A stretch of DNA of 64,000 bases from Phormidium tanganyikae FI6-MK23 (GTDB lineage: Bacteria > Cyanobacteriota > Cyanobacteriia > Leptolyngbyales > Leptolyngbyaceae), in assembly GCA_019359175.1 (NCBI GenBank), contig JAHHHU010000003.1:124001-188000 (forward strand), read 5' to 3'. Below are positions 7,931 through 15,194 of this stretch, piece after piece (positions within the stretch are counted from its first letter, which is position 1; the number at the start of each line of letters is the position of its first letter). Both the position numbers and the translations under genes were made by a program. The notes under the pieces are model-generated. The model had not been told where the DNA came from. It was given only the letters and a program-made list of their open reading frames with translations, and did no database searches.

Positions 7931-9484
7931 ATGCTAGAACTCATCCCTACGCTGTTTGCTCAACAGCAGCTCAAGCAAGCAGTCACCCCGGTACAACCGA
8001 TCGAGCCTGCTTCCCTGACCCAACCTCAATCCTCGACTCCGGTTGTAACTCCAGCTTCTGCGATCGCAACTCCGGAATCCGTGTTTGTTTCCATTCCCGC
8101 AACGCCCATTCCAGTCAAAGCAGCACCCGTTCAGACTCCGGTTGCAACCGCTTCTTCTCAACCCGCTCCGATCACATCAAAAGTTGCCCTTCCTCAAGTC
8201 CCCCAAACCGCAGATTCAAAAATCGCAACTGTGCCGGATGCAAAGAGTAAACCCACCGCTGTAAAACCGATTTCAACCGCTCCGCCAAAACTCACGGAGA
8301 AGCCCACTTCACGTATCGCTTTACCCTCCGTTCCTCCGACTGCCGAACGTTCTGCACCGTCGATCGTAGTTCAAAGAAATTCCGCTTCTCCGACTCCCAC
8401 CCCCAAAGCGCCCAGCATTGAAATTCCAGTTCCAAAACCCACTCTAGAAGCCGCGCCCCAGCCTCCAACCCAACAGCAAAAACAACTTTTAGAACAACGT
8501 CTAGCCGATATCGTGTCAAAAGATCGGGCAGTTAAACAAGCTGCTCAACGCGATACTTTAGTTGCTCGTGCTTATAGCTATGCGACTCAGCGACGATTTG
8601 AGCAAGCCAGAAAACTCCTTCAAGATCCAACCATTCCAACCGATGTTCGCAATCAGATCTTGAGCAATGTCAATTCTCTAGAGTCTGCCAGTCGCGCGAT
8701 CGGGGTGACTCAAATCAAAGAGCCGCCTGCAAAACCGACTCGTGCCATCGTTGCGGTGAAAAAACCTGCGGTGAAAAAAGTTGCGGTGAAAAAACCTGCC
8801 GTGTTTACGGGCATGACCGCTCCGCGATCGCAGCAAACCGTAACGATTCAAGTTCCACGAGCGATCCAATCTCTCCCGATTCAGCGAAGAACTGTAGCGC
8901 CTGATCCCACTGCCCCGATCGCTTCAGATTCAGCAGGCGGATACATCGATCAAGTGGTGACTCCGAAGAACCTGCAAGCCTACAATCGCAATTTACCGAA
9001 GCTGACTTCTGCAAGTCAAATTGTTTACCCGCTCCCTGAACCCGTTCCTGTCACTTCGAGATTCGGCTGGCGACGGCATCCAGTGACAGGCGCGCGGCGG
9101 TTTCACTCTGGAGTAGATTTGGGCGCAGGGCAGGGAACTCCGGTGATTGCATCGCGGGGCGGAAAAGTGACGATCGCCGATCGTATGGGCGGCTATGGAC
9201 TCGCGATCGTGCTACAGCAGCCCAACGGCTCGCAAGACACCCTTTACGCTCACCTGTCCCAAATCTTCGTGCGTCCGGGTGAAAAGATTAAGCCCGGAAC
9301 GATAATTGGACGGGTTGGCAGTACAGGACTTTCGACTGGGCCGCATTTACACTACGAAGCTCGACGCATGACCAACTCCGGTTGGACTGCGGTTGATCCG
9401 GGTGGACAACTTGAGGCGGCGCGAGTTCGACTGGTGCAGGCTCGACAAGGAGAAGCGCAAGCTTCTGCAAATCGCGGCAGTTAA
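7931..9484 (+). CDS. M23-family (LytM) peptidase with long Pro-rich N-terminus
   Basis: 517 residues. Residues 1-175 are a Pro/Thr/Ala/Ser-rich stretch with repeated valine-proline motifs. Residues about 180-250 are helical (QQKQLLEQRLADIVSKDRAV). A Lys/Val repeat VKKPAVKKVAVKKPAV lies near 277-292. The C-terminal M23 domain (about 373-490) has the zinc ligands of HSGVDLG and the HLHYEAR signature, preceded by TSRFGWRRHPVTGARR. It should cleave peptidoglycan cross-links or activate amidases in the periplasm. There is no clear signal peptide after ATG 7931 (MLELIPTLFAQQQ), and a stop lies a few codons upstream, so export is puzzling. A paralogue is at 52503-53429. Confidence 0.85.
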   Translation: MLELIPTLFAQQQLKQAVTPVQPIEPASLTQPQSSTPVVTPASAIATPESVFVSIPATPIPVKAAPVQTPVATASSQPAPITSKVALPQVPQTADSKIATVPDAKSKPTAVKPISTAPPKLTEKPTSRIALPSVPPTAERSAPSIVVQRNSASPTPTPKAPSIEIPVPKPTLEAAPQPPTQQQKQLLEQRLADIVSKDRAVKQAAQRDTLVARAYSYATQRRFEQARKLLQDPTIPTDVRNQILSNVNSLESASRAIGVTQIKEPPAKPTRAIVAVKKPAVKKVAVKKPAVFTGMTAPRSQQTVTIQVPRAIQSLPIQRRTVAPDPTAPIASDSAGGYIDQVVTPKNLQAYNRNLPKLTSASQIVYPLPEPVPVTSRFGWRRHPVTGARRFHSGVDLGAGQGTPVIASRGGKVTIADRMGGYGLAIVLQQPNGSQDTLYAHLSQIFVRPGEKIKPGTIIGRVGSTGLSTGPHLHYEARRMTNSGWTAVDPGGQLEAARVRLVQARQGEAQASANRGS

Positions 9485-9624
9485 ATCTGCATCTATAAAA
9501 AGGTAGCGATCGATCGGGATTCTATCAACAGCAGGATCAAAATCTTAACACCATAGACGTATGGAAAGTTTGAGCGCACTCTCTAGGATAAGGATGTTAC
9601 GAAATAAATCTTGGAGCTACTGCA

Positions 9625-9831
9625 ATGCAAACTCGAAACAGTACCGATTTACCTCCTGTTGCTACAGAATACAACGGTAAAGATCGCAACGCTTTTCTCT
9701 TTGGCTGGAATCCTCAAGCAGAACTTTGGAACGGTCGTCTGGCAATGATTGGTTTCTTAGCTTATCTCCTGTGGGATTTGGCTGGATTTAGCGTCTTGCG
9801 GGATGTCTTACACCTAATCAGCTACCACTAA
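9625..9831 (+). CDS. hli: High-light-inducible protein (HliP/Scp)
   Basis: 68 residues with a single membrane helix carrying the chlorophyll-binding signature ELWNGRLAMIGFLAYLLWD (about residues 33-51). Hli proteins are one-helix relatives of plant LHC proteins; they bind chlorophyll and carotenoid in the thylakoid and protect photosystem assembly under high light. GGAG lies 8 nt before the ATG. The gene stands alone with its own strong terminator at 9851-9890. A GTTACGAA element about 30 nt upstream of the ATG weakly resembles the HLR1 box bound by RpaB. Confidence 0.95.
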   Translation: MQTRNSTDLPPVATEYNGKDRNAFLFGWNPQAELWNGRLAMIGFLAYLLWDLAGFSVLRDVLHLISYH

Positions 9832-9850
9832 ACATAAAATACGACGGTTC

Positions 9851-9890
9851 AAAAGCTTCCAATGTCGATGTCATTGGAAGCTTTTTGTTG
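9851..9890 (+). terminator. Rho-independent terminator of hli
   Basis: Perfect 12-bp stem: AAGCTTCCAATG at 9853-9864 pairs with CATTGGAAGCTT at 9872-9883 around a 7-nt loop, followed by TTT. Confidence 0.9.
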
Positions 9891-10069
9891 TCATCGATCT
9901 AAAGATAGAGTATGCGTCATTTTTACGGATTTTAAGCATCGATCAGCACGCTACAATGATTGAGTCAAAGGCACAACAATTAACAGAACTTGTTACATTT
10001 CAAGGATAAAAAAGGGACTCAGCCCTTACAATATAAGTGAATTGTTGGCTTAACAGTCTGAGAACGCAA

Positions 10070-10387
10070 ATGGTGAACAGAAAATCCAATGCGGCAGTCA
10101 AAGTAAAAACAATGATGCTCGATCAAGCTGCATCGTTGTTGGATGATCTGCCCGAAAAACCAGAAGCAACGGTTTCACTTCGACAAGCGATCGAACTTTT
10201 ACAAGACGATCTGCGGAGTTCGCTCGATAAAGGCTACAGCTACGAAGAACTTGCAGACATCCTTGCAGAGCGAGGAATCGATATTAGTCCTTCGACTTTG
10301 AAACGATATTTGGCGCTCAGTCAGAAAGAATCGGGTCGTCCTCGACGGAGACGCACTCGACGAGCGAAGGCAGAGAGCGAGGAATAA
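10070..10387 (+). CDS. Small HTH protein with basic tail (paralogue of 22734-23246)
   Basis: 105 residues from ATG 10070 (MVNRKSNAAVKVKTMM); the frame is open 11 codons further. The core LPEKPEATVSLRQAIELLQD then KGYSYEELADILAERGIDIS plus PSTLKRYL is a helix-turn-helix of the type found in TraD/KfrA-like plasmid and cyanobacterial proteins. The C-terminus GRPRRRRTRRAKAESEE is strongly basic. Its core is clearly related to the protein at 22734-23246. The likely role is non-specific or operator DNA binding in the cytoplasm, perhaps a nucleoid-associated protein. It is a single gene ending at a strong terminator. Confidence 0.75.
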   Translation: MVNRKSNAAVKVKTMMLDQAASLLDDLPEKPEATVSLRQAIELLQDDLRSSLDKGYSYEELADILAERGIDISPSTLKRYLALSQKESGRPRRRRTRRAKAESEE

Positions 10388-10392
10388 TAAAG

Positions 10393-10434
10393 AGAGAAAC
10401 CGCAGTGCTTCGATGTGCCTGCGGTTTCTCTTTG
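10393..10434. terminator. Bidirectional terminator between convergent genes
   Basis: Perfect 13-bp stem: AGAGAAACCGCAG at 10393-10405 and CTGCGGTTTCTCT at 10419-10431, with a 13-nt loop. It lies between the HTH gene and the 3' end of the C39-like gene. Confidence 0.85.
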
Positions 10435-10479
10435 GAAGTTGCCTATGAGAACGGCATAACAAAATTAACGATGCAAAAT

Positions 10480-12105
10480 CTATGATTTGCGTCGAATGAA
10501 ATGCGCCCAAACTTCTCCATCAGGGCCGCAGACGCGATTGATGTAGTCGTAAGGATAAAGCAGCTTTCGCCCCTCAGTATTTGAGTAGCCTGTCAAAGCA
10601 TCGCCCCAAGGATCATTCACAATAAATCCATCTGGCGTATAGCCGATCGCAGTCACAATATGACCGTAAGAGGTGAACATTCCGCACAATACAACCGGAC
10701 GATTGTTAATCAGTTCTTCTCGAACATCCCGGAATGTCCATTTTGTGTCGAATAGCCCTTCATACCCATACGCATTGATCAAACTGGTCAAGGTATTGTG
10801 ATTGATTTGAGACCCTTCGCCATCCTTGTTAAAACACCACTGCAAAAGCTCATCTTCGAGCTGGACTCCCGATCGGGCGCGAGTCCCCAAATAATACATA
10901 CACATTGCGATCGCAGTCACATTACAAGTAGACCAATAGAATCGCGGATTGTCTCGCTGTGAGAAGTACGGCACATTCAACTCAACCGTGCCGGGAATCG
11001 GATTAAAGGCGCGATTACCCCGACTCATTTGCACAAAGTCCGGGAACACATAGCCCGTATTGCCAAAGTTCGGGAGTTCCTCATTAAGCGACACTTTGAT
11101 GTGTCCGCCCTGGATCATGTAGCTCGACACCCCGTAGAATTGATTGGCGCTAAACGTCGATCGCTCATCAGGTTGAAGCTGCGATGAATCAACCGGACGC
11201 TTTTTCACGATCGTATCTCGCAGCGCTGTTATGGTCAGCGCACTAGAATCATAAGGAATTTCTCGATTGTTGCGCTTGATCTGAGCATACTGCCAGAAGA
11301 TAAAGCCGCGATTGCCAAATCCCGGAATCGGATCTTTGAGCGTGACGCGGAAATGCCCACGAGTGCAAGCATAGCCCGTGATTTGAAAGACTTGTCCTTC
11401 CAGCACGTTCGTTCGCTGATTTGCGGCTAGGGTCGAAGAGTCGGCTGGAGAAGTTTTTAGAAACGAAGTCTGAGTAATTAAAAGCTGTGCAGCTAAGGGA
11501 ATATCGGGAACATCATCGAGCGAAAATCTGAGAATTTGCGCTCCTTTTGAAAGCTGGACGTGATCTTCGTAGAAATAGCCGAAGTTTCCAACAGGCGCGA
11601 CCGCAGTTCCCAACTCTAATTTCAAATGCCCATCGATAAACCCGTACCGATTCACTGGAAACGTTTGTCCAGCTTTGACCAAAACTTTCTGCTGATTGTT
11701 CAGACGCGCAGAATCATCAGTCGAAACTTTGAAAAAGGTATCGCGTAACAGTTTCGCCGTTAGTTCTTGTCCGACTGTTAACGGATCGCGACTGACGGTA
11801 ATGTAAAACACCCGATTTTCGATCAGCTTATTTTCGGCATCGAATCCCTTGAGCCGCAGCCAACGCGCTCCCGGTGTCGAAAATCCTCGCGGCATCGACA
11901 CTTGCCAAGTTCCACTATTCAGCGTTACGCCTAAGTTAACCTTGTCTTCCGCCATCACGGTAATGCGTTTGATCCGGTTGGCATCGTAGCTGCCCTTCAG
12001 CACGACAGGCTTATTGACCAAAACTTCTAGCGGCCCGGCATAAGTTGGAGGCGCACTTCCGCCCCCTGAAGTTAGCGAACTCGCTGCGATCGTTGTATCT
12101 GTCAT
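10480..12105 (-). CDS. C39-like cysteine peptidase with three N-terminal repeats
   Basis: 541 residues. An Ig-like region (about 20-110) is followed by three related segments of about 75 residues (about 130-205, 213-285, 292-362), each ending in a G-aromatic pattern: NFGYFYEDHVQLSKG, NRGFIFWQYAQIKRN, NTGYVFPDFVQMSRG. The C-terminal C39_2-type domain has the catalytic Cys in WSTCNVTAIAMCMYYLG, His in GHIVTAIGYTPDG and Asp in NDPWGD. No signal peptide is visible at MTDTTIAASSLTSGGG, so it is either cytosolic or exported by a non-Sec route. TAGGA lies about 10 nt before ATG 12105. It may cleave or bind cell-wall material through the SH3-like repeats; the target is unknown. Confidence 0.75.
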   Translation of the reverse strand: MTDTTIAASSLTSGGGSAPPTYAGPLEVLVNKPVVLKGSYDANRIKRITVMAEDKVNLGVTLNSGTWQVSMPRGFSTPGARWLRLKGFDAENKLIENRVFYITVSRDPLTVGQELTAKLLRDTFFKVSTDDSARLNNQQKVLVKAGQTFPVNRYGFIDGHLKLELGTAVAPVGNFGYFYEDHVQLSKGAQILRFSLDDVPDIPLAAQLLITQTSFLKTSPADSSTLAANQRTNVLEGQVFQITGYACTRGHFRVTLKDPIPGFGNRGFIFWQYAQIKRNNREIPYDSSALTITALRDTIVKKRPVDSSQLQPDERSTFSANQFYGVSSYMIQGGHIKVSLNEELPNFGNTGYVFPDFVQMSRGNRAFNPIPGTVELNVPYFSQRDNPRFYWSTCNVTAIAMCMYYLGTRARSGVQLEDELLQWCFNKDGEGSQINHNTLTSLINAYGYEGLFDTKWTFRDVREELINNRPVVLCGMFTSYGHIVTAIGYTPDGFIVNDPWGDALTGYSNTEGRKLLYPYDYINRVCGPDGEVWAHFIRRKS

Positions 12106-12214
12106 GAGTTTTTTTCCTAATCGATCATGTGCAAAGTAGAGAGACGAAAATTTGCGCGATCGGATGCGCCCCTGCTCGATGAAATTGCCTCCAATATACT
12201 CTTGCTCTCTCAGC

Positions 12215-12257
12215 TAAAAAAAGAATCTCCCGATCGAATGCGATCGAGAGATTCAAG
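12215..12257 (-). terminator. Terminator of prxQ
   Basis: Read on the minus strand, GAATCTC plus TCGATCG pairs with CGATCGG plus GAGATTC around a short loop, followed by seven T residues (12216-12222 on plus are A). Confidence 0.85.
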
Positions 12258-12283
12258 CGGGATGACAAGTTAAGCTGACTTCT

Positions 12284-12721
12284 CTACACGGTTAATTGCT
12301 GCAAAATGTCCGCTGCGTGAGTATCGGTCTGGATCGTCGTATGAACCTGAGCGATCTTGCCATCAGCCCCAATGACATAAGTAACCCGCTTGGAATAACC
12401 ACCGCCATCGACATCGTAAGCCTTGGTAATCGTCCCATTTGTATCAGCCAGCAGCGGAAACGGCAGACTGAACTTCTCGGTAAAGCGCTGGTGGGATGCC
12501 TCATCATCCATGCTCACCCCAAACACAGGAATCCCTTTACTGGTGTACTGCGCGTAATTATCGCGGAAACTGCAAGCCTCCTTTGTGCAACCCGGTGTGT
12601 CATCTTTCGGATAGAAATACATCACCACGGTTTGACCCGAGTAGTTTGAGAGCGTAATAGTATTGCCGTTCGTGTCTTTAACGGTGAAATCAGGGGCAGT
12701 ATCGCCTACATTGAGTGGCAT
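12284..12721 (-). CDS. bcp: Thioredoxin-dependent peroxiredoxin, PrxQ/BCP type
   Basis: 145 residues. The peroxidatic Cys lies in YPKDDTPGCTKEACSFRD (about residue 47) with the resolving Cys five residues later, the pattern of the PrxQ subfamily. PDFTVKDTNGNTITLSNYSG at the start and the complete thioredoxin fold match the usual length. It reduces H2O2 and organic peroxides with electrons from thioredoxin. Monocistronic, with its own terminator; it lies divergent from rpaA. Confidence 0.95.
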   Translation of the reverse strand: MPLNVGDTAPDFTVKDTNGNTITLSNYSGQTVVMYFYPKDDTPGCTKEACSFRDNYAQYTSKGIPVFGVSMDDEASHQRFTEKFSLPFPLLADTNGTITKAYDVDGGGYSKRVTYVIGADGKIAQVHTTIQTDTHAADILQQLTV

Positions 12722-12874
12722 AAGGATGACTCCTTCAGATTAGGTTCCGTCATAAATTGTAATCTTTCTGGTTTCGCATTTTGATCACAAAGTATCAGAT
12801 CAAACCACTTGCTCGTTTTGTCTGATTTTCCGATCGATTAAGCTTTATATATCAAAGTGAATAAGATCCTTGCG

Positions 12875-12880
12875 TATAAT
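12875..12880 (+). promoter_or_regulatory. Candidate -10 box upstream of rpaA
   Basis: A perfect TATAAT lies in TTGCGTATAATCTGAAC, about 80 nt before the rpaA ATG. No convincing -35 box was found at the normal spacing, so an activator may be needed. Confidence 0.4.
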
Positions 12881-12956
12881 CTGAACAGGAATCTTCACAA
12901 ATTCTTGAGCCTCTACTCTTAAATCAGCAACTCCCTTTAGTAAGAAGAGCTTTATT

Positions 12957-13694
12957 ATGCCGAGAATTCTCGTCATTGATGACGATCCCGCGATCGCGGA
13001 ACTCGTCTCAGTCAATCTAGAAATGGCGGGCTACGATGTCAGCCAAGCCGGAGACGGCACGCGCGGACAAGCCCTCGCACTTCAACTTCAACCGGATCTG
13101 ATTCTATTGGATCTCATGTTGCCGCAAGTTGACGGCTTCACGATTTGCCAACGGATTCGCCGCGATGAACGCACCGCAGACATTCCGGTTCTGATGCTCA
13201 CCGCCCTGAGCCAAACCCAAAATAAAGTCGAAGGTTTCAACGCAGGGGCAGACGACTACTTAACGAAACCGTTTGAAGTCGAGGAAATGCTGGCACGAGT
13301 CCGCGCCCTCCTGCGACGCACCGATCGCATTCCTCAAGCCGCAAAACACTCAGAAATTCTTAGCTATGGAGCTTTGATCCTCGTACCCGAAAGATTCGAG
13401 GCGATCTGGTTTAGCAAAACTGTAAAACTGACTCATCTAGAGTTTGAACTTTTACACTGTTTGCTTCAGCGGCATGGTCAAACCGTTTCCCCAAGCGAAA
13501 TTCTCAAAGAAGTGTGGGGCTACGATCCCGATGACGACATCGAAACGATCCGCGTTCATGTGCGTCACTTAAGAACCAAGCTCGAACCCGATCCCCGGCA
13601 TCCGAAATACATCAAAACGGTGTACGGCGCAGGCTACTGTTTGGAATTGCCGAGCGAAAGTATGTCGATCGAAAATGTGCAAATGGCAGGTTGA
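12957..13694 (+). CDS. rpaA: OmpR-type response regulator RpaA
   Basis: 245 residues: receiver domain (1-120) with phosphorylated Asp in [18 protein letters not shown] (about residue 53) and Lys in [12 protein letters not shown], then a winged-helix domain ending [20 protein letters not shown]. The linker [16 protein letters not shown] is characteristic of RpaA rather than RpaB or NblR. RpaA is the output regulator of the circadian clock: phosphorylated by SasA, it drives dusk genes, and it was first described for phycobilisome association with photosystem I. The stop codon TGA is immediately followed by the inverted stop of crr7 (TGATCA). Confidence 0.92.
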   Translation: MPRILVIDDDPAIAELVSVNLEMAGYDVSQAGDGTRGQALALQLQPDLILLDLMLPQVDGFTICQRIRRDERTADIPVLMLTALSQTQNKVEGFNAGADDYLTKPFEVEEMLARVRALLRRTDRIPQAAKHSEILSYGALILVPERFEAIWFSKTVKLTHLEFELLHCLLQRHGQTVSPSEILKEVWGYDPDDDIETIRVHVRHLRTKLEPDPRHPKYIKTVYGAGYCLELPSESMSIENVQMAG

Positions 13695-13952
13695 TCACTT
13701 TTCGAGTCGAATCGCATACCACTGTAGATACTCACCCGGAGCCATATCTAGCTCACAGGTCGTATCGAGCAAGTAGCGAATCTGGGCATCGATTGCACCC
13801 GCTTGTTTCACATCAGGCGGCAAGGCTTCTTGGCGCGTTGCGAGAATTGATCGCAATTTTTCACTTAACTCAGCCGCGCTCAAAATTGATTCGGGCTGAT
13901 TGGTTTCGAGGACGACAAAATGTTCCTCATCGTACAGGGTTGCCGCAGACAT
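13695..13952 (-). CDS. crr7: CRR7-like NDH-1 assembly/stability protein
   Basis: 85 residues beginning MSAATLYDEEHFVVLETNQPE and ending GEYLQWYAIRLEK, with CELDMAPGEYLQWYA as the family signature. CRR7 was found in plants as a factor needed for the chloroplast NDH complex in chlororespiration; cyanobacteria keep a short homologue. It has no cofactor motif and probably acts as a small scaffold. It ends exactly where rpaA ends, on the opposite strand. Confidence 0.82.
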   Translation of the reverse strand: MSAATLYDEEHFVVLETNQPESILSAAELSEKLRSILATRQEALPPDVKQAGAIDAQIRYLLDTTCELDMAPGEYLQWYAIRLEK

Positions 13953-14087
13953 GAGAATGCAAAGGGGTCAAGGACATTCTCATTCTGGCACTTCTGTCAT
14001 CTATTAGAGATAAATATCTTCCACAAGTCAGAACCCGATCGCTCTGTGTGCGTGATATCCAGGAGATACCTTATATCTTGAATCGCT

Positions 14088-15074
14088 ATGCAGAAAGCAC
14101 ATTTGATTTTTAATCCGGTGGCGGGTCAGGGAAACGCAGAACTAGAACTAGAACTGATTCAGCGTTTATTAAGCGAAAAGTTTGAATTAGAAACGAAGCT
14201 AACGACTCCCGATCGTGATGCGGACGAACTCGCGGCAGAGTCAATCAAGCAGGGCGTTGATGCGATTTTTGTCTCTGGTGGTGATGGAACGGTTTCCGCT
14301 GCTGCGAATGCTGTGATTCGGACAGGAACGCCCTTGGGAGTGATTGCACGCGGAACCGCGAATGCGTTTGCGAATGCGCTCTCGATTCCAACCACGATCG
14401 AAGCGGCTTGCGAAAACATTTTGAAGCTACAAACCAAAACCGTCGATGTCGCCTTCTGCAATAACCGCCCGATGGTCTTGCTTGCGGGGATCGGATTTGA
14501 AGCGGAAACCGTTCGACTTGCCAATCGTGAAGCGAAGAATCGCTTCGGGATGTTGGCATACATTCTTGCAGGGATTCGACAACTGCGGGATCTTGAACAT
14601 TTTGAAGCTGAAGTCGAAACTGATGATAAGGTCGTCTCGTTTACCGCTTCTGCGCTGACGGTCGCGAATGCGGCTCCTGCAACTTCGGTACTCGCGCAAG
14701 GGCCAGCCGGACTGGTTGTAGATGACGGCTTGCTGGATTTAACGATCGTCGCTCCCGCCAACCGCACAAGCGCGATCGCAGCCACTTACCATCTTCTACA
14801 ATCCGCTCTCAGCGGCAATCCTGCCGAACGCGACGACATCGGCTATCTTCGATCGAAGCGCTTCAAAATCACGACCAATCCCCCTCAAAAAGTGGTGCTC
14901 GATGGCGAAATGATCGGGACAACCCCGATCGAGGTCGAATGTGTTCCTGCTGGACTTGTGGTGTTCATGACCGATCCTGAAGCGGACATTCCAACCGAAA
15001 AGATTGACGGCTTACCCGATCTCGTTGTTGAATCTAAAGATCTCGTTGTTGAACCTAAAGATTCCGTCGTATAA
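14088..15074 (+). CDS. Diacylglycerol kinase-like lipid kinase (YegS/DagK family)
   Basis: 328 residues. The N-terminal catalytic domain has LIFNPVAGQGNAELELE at the start, SGGDGTVSAAANAV (GGDG nucleotide site, about residue 65) and GVIARGTANAFANALSIP, all hallmarks of the family. The C-terminal beta-sandwich includes VVLDGEMIG. It probably phosphorylates a lipid or long-chain base at the membrane. The last 19 residues are an acidic tail formed by two tandem copies of a 21-nt unit (15018-15059) plus part of a third, giving DLVVESK-DLVVEPK-DSVV; this tail is not part of the usual fold. Confidence 0.88.
   Translation: MQKAHLIFNPVAGQGNAELELELIQRLLSEKFELETKLTTPDRDADELAAESIKQGVDAIFVSGGDGTVSAAANAVIRTGTPLGVIARGTANAFANALSIPTTIEAACENILKLQTKTVDVAFCNNRPMVLLAGIGFEAETVRLANREAKNRFGMLAYILAGIRQLRDLEHFEAEVETDDKVVSFTASALTVANAAPATSVLAQGPAGLVVDDGLLDLTIVAPANRTSAIAATYHLLQSALSGNPAERDDIGYLRSKRFKITTNPPQKVVLDGEMIGTTPIEVECVPAGLVVFMTDPEADIPTEKIDGLPDLVVESKDLVVEPKDSVV
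15018..15074 (+). repeat. Tandem 21-bp repeat at 3' end of lipid kinase gene
   Basis: GATCTCGTTGTTGAATCTAA at 15018 and GATCTCGTTGTTGAACCTAA at 15039 differ by one base; a degenerate third partial copy carries the stop codon. The repeat keeps frame, so it changes only the C-terminal tail length. Confidence 0.85.
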
Positions 15075-15194
15075 CGATCGAGAAATTAATTTAATCCCTT
15101 ATAAAAGAAGAGACGGTTCTGGGTTCAAACAGATCCGAAAAGTTTGTAATTCTGGCTGTTTTTTAACACCGAAGCGCGAACGATAGATTAGGTA

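Noticed and set aside
14159-14785. Minus-strand frame of 208 codons over the lipid kinase
   Set aside because: Shadow frame, Ser/Ala-rich low complexity, no start signal.
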